From Petroclostridium xylanilyticum (GTDB lineage Bacteria > Bacillota > Clostridia > SK-Y3): 64,000 nt of DNA. Positions 1 through 8,183 of the stretch are shown here, in pieces; within the stretch, counting starts at the first letter, position 1; every line of letters starts with the position of its first letter. The translations under genes were made by a program, and so were the position numbers. The notes under the pieces were generated by a model, which saw nothing but the letters and a program-made list of their open reading frames with translations, was not told where the DNA came from and did no database searches. Location of the stretch: assembly GCF_002252565.1 (NCBI RefSeq), contig NZ_NPML01000007.1, positions 410,733-474,732 of the forward strand. The letters run 5' to 3'.

Positions 1-39
1 TACAGTTTATAGTTATTCTAATGATCATTGAACAGGCGC

Positions 40-118
40 ATATTCTTTATTTGAAGAATATTATGGAAGGAACGTTGCGGAAAGGCTTAGAGCCTGTTAA
101 TCATATTCTTCAAATATA
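40..118. repeat. Interspersed ~65-bp repeat, copy A
   Basis: The stretch reads TTGAAGAATATTATGGAA, then a divergent middle, then AGGCTTAGAGCCT. The same sequence recurs near 12.97-13.03 kb and, inverted, near 10.92-10.97 kb. In this copy TATTTGAAGAATA (48-60) pairs with TATTCTTCAAATA (104-116), so the whole copy can fold as one hairpin, with a second small palindrome AGGCT-tag-AGCCT (83-95) inside it. It lies directly downstream of the PBP2 gene and could act as its transcript end. No gene is seen in bases 1-130. Confidence 0.75.
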
Positions 119-130
119 TTAAATGCCCTC

Positions 131-2254
131 TCATTGCACCAATTGATTGACAGGAAGATAATCATCCTTAGGCGTATTCAAACCTAAATATTGTGCAAAG
201 ATTTCTCTTGCAACCGGAGCGGTATTACCACCGCTTCTTCCATGCTCAATAACGACCGCTACTGCAATTTGAGGATTCTCATAAGGTGCAAAACCTACAA
301 ACACTCCATTATTAGAACCTCTTCCTTCACCCAGCTCAGCTGTTCCTGTTTTGCCGGCAACTGTTATCGGGAAATCTTTAAAAACATGGCTTGCTGTTCC
401 GTCCTCCTGGGTTACATTTCTCATCCCCTCCAGAACTGCCCTTAAATTCTTGGGATTAGTTTTTACTTCACTAATAATTTCAGGTTCTACTTCCTTGATT
501 TTTTTACCATCACTATAGGATTTTACCCGCTTTATCAGATGTGCTTTATACCTGGTTCCACCGTTTGCCAGGGTGCTTACATAACTTACCAGCTGAATAG
601 GGGTAAATATATGCATCTGCCCTATGGACGCACTCAGCGTTTCACCAGGCCACCATGGTTCTTTTGATGTCAGTTTTCTATACTCCGGCCCGGCGAATAT
701 TCCCCTGCTTTCACCCGGCAGTTCTATTCCGGTCAATTCTCCCAGACCAAATTTTTTACCATATTCATATAACCTTTGTATCGTGAGCTGACGTCCAACC
801 TCAAAAAAGAAGTAGTTGCACGAATCTCTCAATGCATCCGATACATTTTCATAACCGTGCGTGCGGTAACCGTACCTGGCCTGGTAAATCCAGCACCTTT
901 TGGGATCACCTTTATAATAATCGTATACTCCTCTATCTAATATCCTGGTCTCAGGAGTAATAATGTTCTCTTCCAAAGCTGCAATAGCGGTGAGCATCTT
1001 AAAGGTGGAAGCGGGAGGATAAGCTCCGCTGATCGCCCTGTTGAGCATCGGCTTTAACGGGTCCTTCAATAATTTTAAATAATTCTCATTAAACTGTGAA
1101 GGGTCATAAGTGGGATATGTGGCCATGGCTAATATTTCCCCGGTGTTGACGTCCATCGCAACCACCGCGCCACTGCTTGCATCTTCGCCTATATTGCTCC
1201 TTCCTGGGTTCTTGCGTATTTCTTCAATTGCATCTTCACGGATCTTTTGAATGGTATCACGAAGAGACCTTTCGGCTACCTTTTGCAATTCGGCATCAAT
1301 AGTAAGTATGGCATTATTACCGGGAACAGGCGGCTTGCTGTTTAACACCTGTGTAAGCTTCCCTTCTACGTTTTGTTCGATACTGCTTATACCATCTTTT
1401 CCTTTTAAGTATGGTTCCAGAATCTTTTCCATGCCTTCTTTGCCAAGTATATCATTCATTCCATAGCGTTTTGTTTCATCTTTCGTCTTTTCATATTCTT
1501 CTTTATATTTATTATATTCTTCTTCATAAATAATACCTACCCGTCCAAGAATGTGGGCTGCCATATCTCCGTTTACATAATGCCGGATAGGCTCTGTAAC
1601 AATATTTACACCTGAAAATTCCAGATGGCGTTCTTCCAACTGCATCACTGTATTAGAGCTAACATCAGTAGCAATGGTAAAAGGGGCATTAATACCAAAC
1701 CCTCTTGTCTCCATTTCATAGCGGACTCCGATAATTTTTCTGATATCAGCTTCGCTATAGTCATTCGTAATTTTATATTTTTCTTTTAATTTTTCAATAA
1801 CCTGGGCAGCGGTAGCATCCTGGTCGAATTTTTTACTTTCTTTCCATTTTTGTTCCTTTTGTTCTTTCTTAATATCACCAGAATCAGAAAACAGAAATTC
1901 AAAAGGCGGAAGCGATATAGGGAGGGTATCAACATATGAATCTCCATTCATTTCTATAATTTTTATTACATTTAAAAGAATATCATTAAATTTTTGTATG
2001 GGTATATCAGTCTTATGAATTTGAATAGAAAATCCCATACGGTTAGTCGCCAGTGGTCTCCCATACCGGTCAAATATTTCACCACGGGGCGCTTTTATTG
2101 ATACCGATTTTAATAATCGTCGCTCCGATAGTTCTTTATATTCCTGTCCGTGCACGATTTGAAGCTGTAAAAGCCTGTAAATAAAAGAAAGTCCTATCAT
2201 TATAATCAGGATACTCATAATAAAATATCTATTCTTTGCTTTTTCCCAAACCAT
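131..2254 (-). CDS. mrdA: Penicillin-binding protein 2 (elongation-specific transpeptidase)
   Basis: Class B penicillin-binding protein that cross-links peptidoglycan during side-wall growth with the MreBCD/RodA machinery. The 707-aa protein starts with a short cytoplasmic tail and one membrane segment (about residues 11-30), then a PBP dimerisation domain beginning near the APRGEIFDRYG motif, then the transpeptidase domain. All three catalytic motifs are visible: PASTFK (SxxK), SCN (SxN) and KTGT. It is the last gene of the mreB-mreC-mreD-mrdA run, 34 bp after mreD. Family length and motifs fit; SpoVD at 36-38 kb is the separate division/sporulation class B PBP. Confidence 0.95.
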   Translation of the reverse strand: MVWEKAKNRYFIMSILIIMIGLSFIYRLLQLQIVHGQEYKELSERRLLKSVSIKAPRGEIFDRYGRPLATNRMGFSIQIHKTDIPIQKFNDILLNVIKIIEMNGDSYVDTLPISLPPFEFLFSDSGDIKKEQKEQKWKESKKFDQDATAAQVIEKLKEKYKITNDYSEADIRKIIGVRYEMETRGFGINAPFTIATDVSSNTVMQLEERHLEFSGVNIVTEPIRHYVNGDMAAHILGRVGIIYEEEYNKYKEEYEKTKDETKRYGMNDILGKEGMEKILEPYLKGKDGISSIEQNVEGKLTQVLNSKPPVPGNNAILTIDAELQKVAERSLRDTIQKIREDAIEEIRKNPGRSNIGEDASSGAVVAMDVNTGEILAMATYPTYDPSQFNENYLKLLKDPLKPMLNRAISGAYPPASTFKMLTAIAALEENIITPETRILDRGVYDYYKGDPKRCWIYQARYGYRTHGYENVSDALRDSCNYFFFEVGRQLTIQRLYEYGKKFGLGELTGIELPGESRGIFAGPEYRKLTSKEPWWPGETLSASIGQMHIFTPIQLVSYVSTLANGGTRYKAHLIKRVKSYSDGKKIKEVEPEIISEVKTNPKNLRAVLEGMRNVTQEDGTASHVFKDFPITVAGKTGTAELGEGRGSNNGVFVGFAPYENPQIAVAVVIEHGRSGGNTAPVAREIFAQYLGLNTPKDDYLPVNQLVQ

Positions 2255-2288
2255 ATATCATCTCACCTTTGCTACAGACCACCTTATA

Positions 2289-2798
2289 TCAATATTTTCT
2301 AGACATTCTTTCCTTTTTTTCCAACCATCTATTAATCTTTATAATTAAAATATATACCGGAATTGCCAAAATACAATTGTATAATGCTTCAGGTATAATA
2401 ATATTTTGCAAAACATATATTATTCTTGTTTCTCCCCAAATAAAATAATTTAACAAGTAAAAAATAAGTTCATACAAAAAACTAAAAATAAATGTAAACA
2501 ACAGGGCTACAAGATAATTTTCCTTAAAAAATCTTTTGTTAAAGTGACCCGCAAAAATACCGGTGTACATACCTATTAATGAATAAAGGCCAAAAACCCT
2601 TCCTACCAGGATATCTAATAAAATACCTCCCAAAAGGCCAACCACGGCTCCTTCCACACTGCCTTGCATGAGTGCAAAATAAATGGTCACCATAACAATT
2701 AAATTAGGCTTAATACCAAAAATTTCAATATAATGCAGTATGGTTGATTGTATTACAAATGCCAAAACAAGTATTAAACCTATAATAAACGCTCTCAC
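2289..2798 (-). CDS. mreD: Rod shape-determining protein MreD
   Basis: Small integral membrane protein of the elongasome. The 169 residues are almost wholly hydrophobic with about five predicted membrane segments, and the N-terminus MRAFIIGLILVLAFVIQST is typical of MreD. Sequence conservation in the family is low, so the call rests mainly on hydropathy, size and position between mreC and the PBP2 gene. It probably anchors MreC, PBP2 and MreB at the membrane. Confidence 0.9.
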   Translation of the reverse strand: MRAFIIGLILVLAFVIQSTILHYIEIFGIKPNLIVMVTIYFALMQGSVEGAVVGLLGGILLDILVGRVFGLYSLIGMYTGIFAGHFNKRFFKENYLVALLFTFIFSFLYELIFYLLNYFIWGETRIIYVLQNIIIPEALYNCILAIPVYILIIKINRWLEKKERMSRKY

Positions 2799-2853
2799 TT
2801 GTATACCCCTTTTTAACTAATTAGATATATTCAAACACATATCGGACTTAATA

Positions 2854-3696
2854 TTATTCTGAAACTGCACCTGTATTCTTAATAACAAAAACTTGCTCCA
2901 GCCGTTTAAAATCCACCGCCGGTTCAACAATCGCGTATTTTGAGATCTCATGCGGTTCTTGTTTAATTTCTTTGATTTTACCGATAAGTAATCCTTTAGG
3001 GTAAATACCTCCCAATCCAGACGTTTCAATTAAATCCTCTTTTATAACATCTGCATCTTTGGAGATATAGCTCATCTTACACAACCCTTCTTTTTGGAGA
3101 GCCAAATCTCCTTTCACTACGGCTATATCTCTGGTCCTAACCATTAGTCCACTTACTGAACTGTTGCTATCAATAATAGATATTACTTTAGCACGATTTA
3201 TACCAACATCATATATGTGCCCAACCAGCCCCTTACTGGTAATTACAGCAGAATTTTTTTCAAGACCGTCATTAGTGCCCTTATCAATTGTAAAAACGCT
3301 GAACCAATTCCCCGGTTCCTTAGCGATAATTTGGGCACCAATAATTTCAAACTTGTCAAATCTTTCTTTAAGACCTAACATTTCTCTTAATCTTTCATTC
3401 TCAGCTTTTAAATCCTGCAATTTTCTGTTTGTTTCCTTTAATTCGTCAATTTCTGCAAGTAACTTTTCATTTTGCTGTTTTAATGTTTTTATTTCAGCAA
3501 TAAATTGTATAGAATTTTCAATATTTTTGCCTATGCTAAAAAAAACTTTTTGAATTGGCGAGACAATCACTCCGACCATATCTTCAACAAAAGTGGCGTT
3601 TGACCTGCCAGTGACTGACATCGCCATCAGGACAAAAATAACTAATGTAATTAAAATCAAAGCGATAATATACTTGTTTCTTAAAAAATAAGGCAT
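2854..3696 (-). CDS. mreC: Rod shape-determining protein MreC
   Basis: Bitopic membrane protein linking cytoplasmic MreB to periplasm-side cell-wall enzymes. The 280-aa product has one N-terminal membrane segment (about residues 8-27), a coiled coil of roughly 40 residues rich in K, E, L and Q (about 68-108), then the two beta-barrel MreC core, including GTNDGLEKNSAVITSKGLVG. It starts 11 bp after mreB in the same transcript. The start matches the usual short cytoplasmic N-terminus. Confidence 0.95.
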   Translation of the reverse strand: MPYFLRNKYIIALILITLVIFVLMAMSVTGRSNATFVEDMVGVIVSPIQKVFFSIGKNIENSIQFIAEIKTLKQQNEKLLAEIDELKETNRKLQDLKAENERLREMLGLKERFDKFEIIGAQIIAKEPGNWFSVFTIDKGTNDGLEKNSAVITSKGLVGHIYDVGINRAKVISIIDSNSSVSGLMVRTRDIAVVKGDLALQKEGLCKMSYISKDADVIKEDLIETSGLGGIYPKGLLIGKIKEIKQEPHEISKYAIVEPAVDFKRLEQVFVIKNTGAVSE

Positions 3697-3707
3697 TTGA
3701 TCACCTA

Positions 3708-4730
3708 CTATTTAACTTTCTTAGGTGTTATTAAAACTTTCTTCAGCGTGTGAATCTCGTCCAGAACCTTTCCTGTACCTAATGCAACACAATCCAAAGG
3801 ACGTTCGGCAACATTCACAGGCATACCGGTTTCCTCATGGATAAGCCTGTCAAGTCCACTAAGTAATGCTCCGCCTCCGGTAAGCATAATACCCCTGTCC
3901 ATTACGTCGGCAGCAAGCTCCGGCGGAGTCTTTTCAAGGGTAAATTTTATTGCATCTACAATTGCATGAACCGGTTCCTTTAATGCTTCCATAATTTCTG
4001 CAGATGTTAATGTCAAATGTTTGGGCAAGCCTGTAATTAAATCCCTGCCCCTAACTTCTAAGGTCTCCTCTTTTTCTTTAGGATAGGCACAGCCAATCTG
4101 TATTTTTATTTCTTCTGCCGTCCTTTCCCCAATCATCAGGTTATATTCCTTTTTAACATAATGAATAATAGCTTCATCCAACTCGTCACCGGCTATTCGA
4201 AGTGATTTGCTGGTAACAATGCCACCCAGAGAGATAATTGCCACTTCGCTTGTCCCGCCGCCAATGTCTACTACCATACTTCCTGTAGGTTCATCTACCG
4301 GAAGATTTGCACCAATAGCTGCTGCCATTGGCTCTTCAATAAGATAAACCTCCCTTGCCCCGGCTTGAATAGTAGCTTCCTCAACTGCCCTCTTTTCAAC
4401 CTCGGTAACACCGGATGGTACACATACTACTACCCTTGGTTTAAACAGGCTGGGCCCTGAAAATACCTTTCGAATAAAATACTTGAGCATACTTTGAGTG
4501 ATATCAAAATCTGCAATAACCCCATCCTTCATAGGACGTATAGCTGTAATATTTCCCGGTGTCCTGCCAATCATGTTTTTTGCTTCATCCCCAACAGCTA
4601 ACACTTCCCCTGTATGCTTATTCATTGCTACTACAGACGGCTCTCTAACTACGATTCCTTTGTTTTTTACATGTACCAGCGTGTTTGCTGTACCTAAATC
4701 TATACCTATATCTTTTGAAAATAATCCCAT
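3708..4730 (-). CDS. mreB: Rod shape-determining actin homologue MreB
   Basis: Bacterial actin that forms membrane-associated filaments and guides lateral wall synthesis. The 340-aa protein shows the actin-fold phosphate loops: [13 protein letters not shown] at the N-terminus, [16 protein letters not shown] in the middle and [11 protein letters not shown] near the C-terminus. The ATG is preceded by GGGAG at a good distance. It is first in the mreBCD-PBP2 run and lies 18 bp after radC, the common order in Clostridia and Bacillus. Confidence 0.97.
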   Translation of the reverse strand: MGLFSKDIGIDLGTANTLVHVKNKGIVVREPSVVAMNKHTGEVLAVGDEAKNMIGRTPGNITAIRPMKDGVIADFDITQSMLKYFIRKVFSGPSLFKPRVVVCVPSGVTEVEKRAVEEATIQAGAREVYLIEEPMAAAIGANLPVDEPTGSMVVDIGGGTSEVAIISLGGIVTSKSLRIAGDELDEAIIHYVKKEYNLMIGERTAEEIKIQIGCAYPKEKEETLEVRGRDLITGLPKHLTLTSAEIMEALKEPVHAIVDAIKFTLEKTPPELAADVMDRGIMLTGGGALLSGLDRLIHEETGMPVNVAERPLDCVALGTGKVLDEIHTLKKVLITPKKVK

Positions 4731-4748
4731 AACTTTTCTCCCTTCGTA

Positions 4749-5453
4749 CTACATATATCCTTTTTCTTTTAAGCTAATATATTTTCCATCTCCTATAATG
4801 ATATGGTCTAAAACATCTATACCTAATATTTTTCCCGACTCCACAATCCTTTTGGTTACTTCTATATCTTCCTGACTGGGAGAAGGGTCACCACTGGGAT
4901 GGTTATGCACCAAAATAATTGAAGCACATTTATTTCTGATAGGTTCGCTAAAAACATCCCTTGGATGAACAAGTGACGCATTTAACGTTCCTATACTGAC
5001 ATCAACCTGTTTTAAGACACGATTTTTTACATTGAGCATAATAACTTTAAAATGCTCCTGTTTCAGGTATCTCATTTCTTCCATAACATATCTGCTAACG
5101 TCTGCAGGTGAACTTATCCTCACCCTATTTTCATTCCTGAATGATGCCATGCGCTTTCCTAATTCTATAACTGCTTTTAGCTGAATCGCTTTTACTCTTC
5201 CTATTCCATTAATCTTTTTTAGTTCATCAAGAGAAATTTCATGTAAAAACGTTAGCCCTTTGTCATTTGAATACTCTTTAAGTATTCGCTGAGCAACTTC
5301 AACCGAAGTTTCCGTCTTCGTTCCAGTCCTAATAATTATTGCCATCAGCTCAGCATTTGATAACACTTCTGCTCCATAATTTTCAAGTTTTTCATAGGGT
5401 CGTTCTTCTGTTGGCAAGTCTTTGATTCTCATTCGATATTCCTGTCGTTCCAT
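4749..5453 (-). CDS. radC: RadC-family JAMM/MPN+ domain protein
   Basis: Member of the RadC (DUF2466) family, named for a DNA-repair phenotype that was later questioned; the biochemical role remains unclear. The protein (234 aa from the start chosen here) has an N-terminal helix-hairpin-helix-like region (LKKINGIGRVKAIQLKA) and a C-terminal JAMM metal site HNHPSGDPSPSQED. I chose the ATG at 5453 (MERQEYRMRIKDLP) because GGGGTG lies 5 bases upstream; a longer in-frame start at 5468 would overlap that ribosome-binding site. It lies between maf and mreB, a conserved arrangement. Confidence 0.93.
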   Translation of the reverse strand: MERQEYRMRIKDLPTEERPYEKLENYGAEVLSNAELMAIIIRTGTKTETSVEVAQRILKEYSNDKGLTFLHEISLDELKKINGIGRVKAIQLKAVIELGKRMASFRNENRVRISSPADVSRYVMEEMRYLKQEHFKVIMLNVKNRVLKQVDVSIGTLNASLVHPRDVFSEPIRNKCASIILVHNHPSGDPSPSQEDIEVTKRIVESGKILGIDVLDHIIIGDGKYISLKEKGYM

Positions 5454-5483
5454 GCTGTCACCCCGCAAAGAAAAGAAATGATT

Positions 5484-6065
5484 TTACAAAATCTTAATGT
5501 CAAACTCCTTACTAAGGATTGTTGCTAACTTCGCTAATGGAAGACCAACTACGTTGAAGTAGTCTCCTTCTATTTTTTCAACCAACAGACTTCCTAAACC
5601 CTGGATGCCATAAGCGCCAGCCTTGTCCATTGGCTCTTTTGTGTTAACATACCCCGTGATCTCTTCATCTGACATTTCTTTAAATTTAACTAAAGTCTTT
5701 TCATATTCAGTAACAACTTTACCATTGTCGGTTCTTATTATTGTAAAACCAGTAAATACATAATGTATATCTCCATTTAACATTTTCAACATGGTATATG
5801 CTTCTTCATTACTCCTAGGTTTTCCTAATATATTATTTTTGTAGACAACAATTGTATCTGCACCAATCACTATACATGGATACGCCATCTTATCAGCAAT
5901 ATCCTTAGCTTTAGAATATGACAGTTGCTGTACCAACTGTTCAGGACACTGATTATCATTTATCTCTTCTTCAACCTTACTGGGCATAACTTCAAATTCC
6001 AGACCAATTTGCTTTAAAAGTTCCTGTCTTCGCGGCGAAGCAGAAGCAAGTATAATTTTTGTCAT
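5484..6065 (-). CDS. maf: Maf-family nucleotide pyrophosphatase
   Basis: House-cleaning nucleoside triphosphate pyrophosphatase of the Maf/YhdE type, acting on dTTP, UTP or modified nucleotides and linked to septum control. The N-terminus MTKIILASASPRRQELLKQIGL is the family signature, followed by the conserved GADTIVVY and the KAGAYGIQGLG segment. The ATG at 6065 has AAGGTGA just upstream, so it is preferred over the GTG three codons earlier. It precedes radC by about 30 bp. Confidence 0.95.
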   Translation of the reverse strand: MTKIILASASPRRQELLKQIGLEFEVMPSKVEEEINDNQCPEQLVQQLSYSKAKDIADKMAYPCIVIGADTIVVYKNNILGKPRSNEEAYTMLKMLNGDIHYVFTGFTIIRTDNGKVVTEYEKTLVKFKEMSDEEITGYVNTKEPMDKAGAYGIQGLGSLLVEKIEGDYFNVVGLPLAKLATILSKEFDIKIL

Positions 6066-6136
6066 AAGATTCACCTTATTTTTACTTATACTCAGTCAAT
6101 ATCATTATTTACATTCACATCTTGTTAAATACATGA

Positions 6137-6400
6137 TTATAGTTTGCTAAAAATTACTACAGAAAGAATAATTCCTATAATACTTGCAATATTAATATTG
6201 AAAATTAGTGCAAAAGACAATTTAAGAATATGTAAATCGAGTAAAAAAGGCTTGTCCAGGCTAATACCAAATTGTTTACCATAACTTAAAAAGCTAAGGT
6301 ATGGGTACCGGCTTAAAAACTCACCCAAAAACCCACCTATTACAACACCTACCAAAAGCAATAGCAAGAGCAACCATATATTTCTCTCACGTTTCATCAT
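6137..6400 (-). CDS. DUF4321 small membrane protein
   Basis: An 87-aa protein with two strong membrane segments (about residues 8-25 and 60-85) separated by a short loop. It matches in layout the DUF4321 family commonly found near maf in Clostridia; no function is known. Its start overlaps the stop of the upstream Gx-transporter gene by 4 bases (ATGA type), so the two are translationally coupled. GGAGG lies about 9 bases before the ATG. Confidence 0.7.
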   Translation of the reverse strand: MMKRERNIWLLLLLLLVGVVIGGFLGEFLSRYPYLSFLSYGKQFGISLDKPFLLDLHILKLSFALIFNINIASIIGIILSVVIFSKL

Positions 6401-6945
6401 AACAACTTTCCTCCATCTTTTTGTTGTTTTGCAATATTAATTTTCAGTGTCTTTATTGTAAGGTTAGCCACCAGACCAATAAAATAGCCTGTTACTGTAC
6501 CAATGACCAGTAATACCGGAAGATAAGTAAAAAGGCCAAAGTTGCTAAGTATCACTGAAGCGGTAAATATCTGTGCAATGTTATGTGCAGCTGCACCTAA
6601 AACACTCACTCCAATAAGACTTAATTTCGGAAATAGCCTTTTAAATGCCAGCCACATTATTATTGTACTAAAAAGTGCACCATTCAAGCTGTACGGTATG
6701 GAAGAAATCCCGCCGGCCAGAAAACCGCCTAAAAGCGCTCTAACTGCAGAAACAATCAAAGCTGTTACAGGTCCGTAGATTACAACAGTTAAAAGAGAAG
6801 CAATATTAGCCAATCCTAATTTGGCACCGGGTAAACTGACCGGTATCGGTATGTTTGATTCAATTATATGTAAAACAAGACCAATAGCTACGAGCATAGC
6901 AACATAGACATTTTTAAATGTATTTGTATTTTTCAAAATCTTCAA
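6397..6945 (-). CDS. Gx-transporter / HepT-like integral membrane protein
   Basis: A 182-aa polytopic protein with about five membrane helices. The conserved IPIPVSLPGAKLGLANIASL segment and the ALLGGFLAGGISSIPYSLNGA segment are typical of proteins annotated as 'Gx transporter' or 'heptaprenyl diphosphate synthase component I', which resemble ECF-transporter substrate-binding subunits. The prenyl-synthase name is historical and there is no prenyl-synthase motif. It sits between the NusG-II-domain gene and the DUF4321 gene and is likely co-transcribed with both. The substrate is unknown. Confidence 0.75.
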   Translation of the reverse strand: MKILKNTNTFKNVYVAMLVAIGLVLHIIESNIPIPVSLPGAKLGLANIASLLTVVIYGPVTALIVSAVRALLGGFLAGGISSIPYSLNGALFSTIIMWLAFKRLFPKLSLIGVSVLGAAAHNIAQIFTASVILSNFGLFTYLPVLLVIGTVTGYFIGLVANLTIKTLKINIAKQQKDGGKLL

Positions 6946-6954
6946 CCTCTTTTA

Positions 6955-7011
6955 TGAGAGTAGTGGGGAGTGAATAGTGAAAAATACCCATCCATCGTTT
7001 CACTACTTTCA
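6955..7011. repeat. AGTGGGGAGTG-type intergenic repeat
   Basis: The gap between two co-directional genes holds GTAGTGGGGAGTGAATAGTG (6960-6979) and, after about 20 bases, the complementary TTTCACTACTTTC (6999-7011). The core AATAGTGGGGAGTG recurs in inverse orientation near 12.17, 38.51 and 46.91 kb, always between genes. It could form a weak hairpin here. No coding potential is visible. Confidence 0.6.
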
Positions 7012-7047
7012 TTATCCTTAGCAATCAAATTATTCAGGTCATATAGG

Positions 7048-7422
7048 TTAGTATGCTACACCGTCAAGTTCTCTATTTTTACCTTCGATCTTTACTACCA
7101 GCCGATTTGGTAAGCATACTATCATCTGATTGGACTTGCTAATCCATCCGGCCAGTACATCCAGTTTATCCGGACAATCAGCTTCTACTACTCTTACTCT
7201 GTTCTTATCTATTTCAACCTTATTATAACCATATTGAGTTTGTATTTCAATGTATTTAGCCGAAGTTATTTCATTAAAATTATATTTCGCGTACAACTCT
7301 CCATTTACTTCAATTACAACACTGGTGCCTGCTGCCCCGTAGAAAAATACATTTATAATAAACATACCGACAAAAGAAATAAATAGCATAAATATAATAA
7401 CAATTTTATCTCCAAGGGTCAT
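7048..7422 (-). CDS. NusG domain II-containing exported/membrane-anchored protein
   Basis: A 124-aa protein with one N-terminal membrane segment (about residues 8-30), then a small extracellular beta domain. The region IEIQTQYGYNKVEIDKNRVRVVEADCPDK followed by CLPNRLVVKIEG is the pattern of the NusG domain II (DUF1312) family. This is not the transcription factor NusG itself. In Firmicutes these genes often precede Gx-transporter genes, as here. Function unknown. Confidence 0.8.
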   Translation of the reverse strand: MTLGDKIVIIFMLFISFVGMFIINVFFYGAAGTSVVIEVNGELYAKYNFNEITSAKYIEIQTQYGYNKVEIDKNRVRVVEADCPDKLDVLAGWISKSNQMIVCLPNRLVVKIEGKNRELDGVAY

Positions 7423-7589
7423 CCCAATACTCCTTCATGACTGAATAGTATGAAAATAGCATTGCCAAATTTATATCAGTCTAATTATACTACTATAATT
7501 TAATATATTAAAGAGCAAAATAGTGGAAAATACAATAATTATTTAGCAGTTGATAAACATCCTTCCAATTAAAGCCGGAAATATTAAAA

Positions 7590-8051
7590 TTATTGTCCGG
7601 TTGACCCCAGCCCCCCCGTTCCTCTTTCAGTGGGATTAAGTTCATTCACAAGAGTTAAAGAAGCAATAGCTACCGGCATAAACACCATTTGAGCTATACG
7701 GTCACCTGGCTGAATAGTGTATGGTCTATTTCCCAGATTTATTAATCCGCACATAATTTCACCCGTATAGTCACTATCTATTACACCTACTCCATTAGAC
7801 ATTGTAATGCCATGCTTTATTCCCAGACCGCTGCGTGCGAAAATAAGAGCTACATATTGGTGTGAAGGCAGTTGTATTGCTATTCCAGTAGGGACTACTA
7901 CCTTTTGTCCCGGTTCTAGTATAATAGGATCTTCAATACAAGCTGCCAGGTCCATCCCAGCTGAACCAGAAGTTGCATAAAACGGTGGTTTTATTTCTTT
8001 TCCTATTTTAGGAGACACATATTTGATTTTAACATCAATTTGGCTATCCAT
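7590..8051 (-). CDS. dut: Deoxyuridine 5'-triphosphate nucleotidohydrolase (dUTPase)
   Basis: Trimeric dUTPase that hydrolyses dUTP to dUMP, keeping uracil out of DNA and feeding dTMP synthesis. The 153-aa length is normal. Motifs are visible in order: SAGMDLAA, RSGLGIKHGI, GVIDSDYTGEI, GDRIAQMVF, and the C-terminal arm RGTGGLGSTGQ that closes over the active site. It is isolated by a repeat hairpin on its upstream side and a 167-bp gap downstream. Confidence 0.96.
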   Translation of the reverse strand: MDSQIDVKIKYVSPKIGKEIKPPFYATSGSAGMDLAACIEDPIILEPGQKVVVPTGIAIQLPSHQYVALIFARSGLGIKHGITMSNGVGVIDSDYTGEIMCGLINLGNRPYTIQPGDRIAQMVFMPVAIASLTLVNELNPTERGTGGLGSTGQ

Positions 8052-8071
8052 TTTTATCCCCCCGATATTTT

Positions 8072-8180
8072 TAGATACAGATAAAGATACAAATAAAGAT
8101 ACAGATAAAGATATGGATTAAACTTATTTATAATTCTTTATCTTTGTCTTTATCTCTATCTTTATCTTTGCCTTTATCTT
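8072..8180. repeat. Hexamer-periodic palindromic element (GATAAA family)
   Basis: The dut-U32 gap consists almost wholly of two inverted arrays. The left arm (8072-8116) repeats GATACAGATAAA with small changes about three and a half times. The right arm (8134-8179) is its complement, repeating TTTATCTCTATC-like 12-mers about four times. Together they can form a stem of about 45 bp with a 17-base AT loop. The right arm ends 4 bases before the stop codon of the U32 gene. The unit is too short and spacer-free for a CRISPR. Confidence 0.85.
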
Positions 8181-8183
8181 GCT

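Noticed and set aside
8072..8180. CRISPR-like array
   Set aside because: Units are 6-12 bp, contiguous, without spacers, and arranged as inverted arms.
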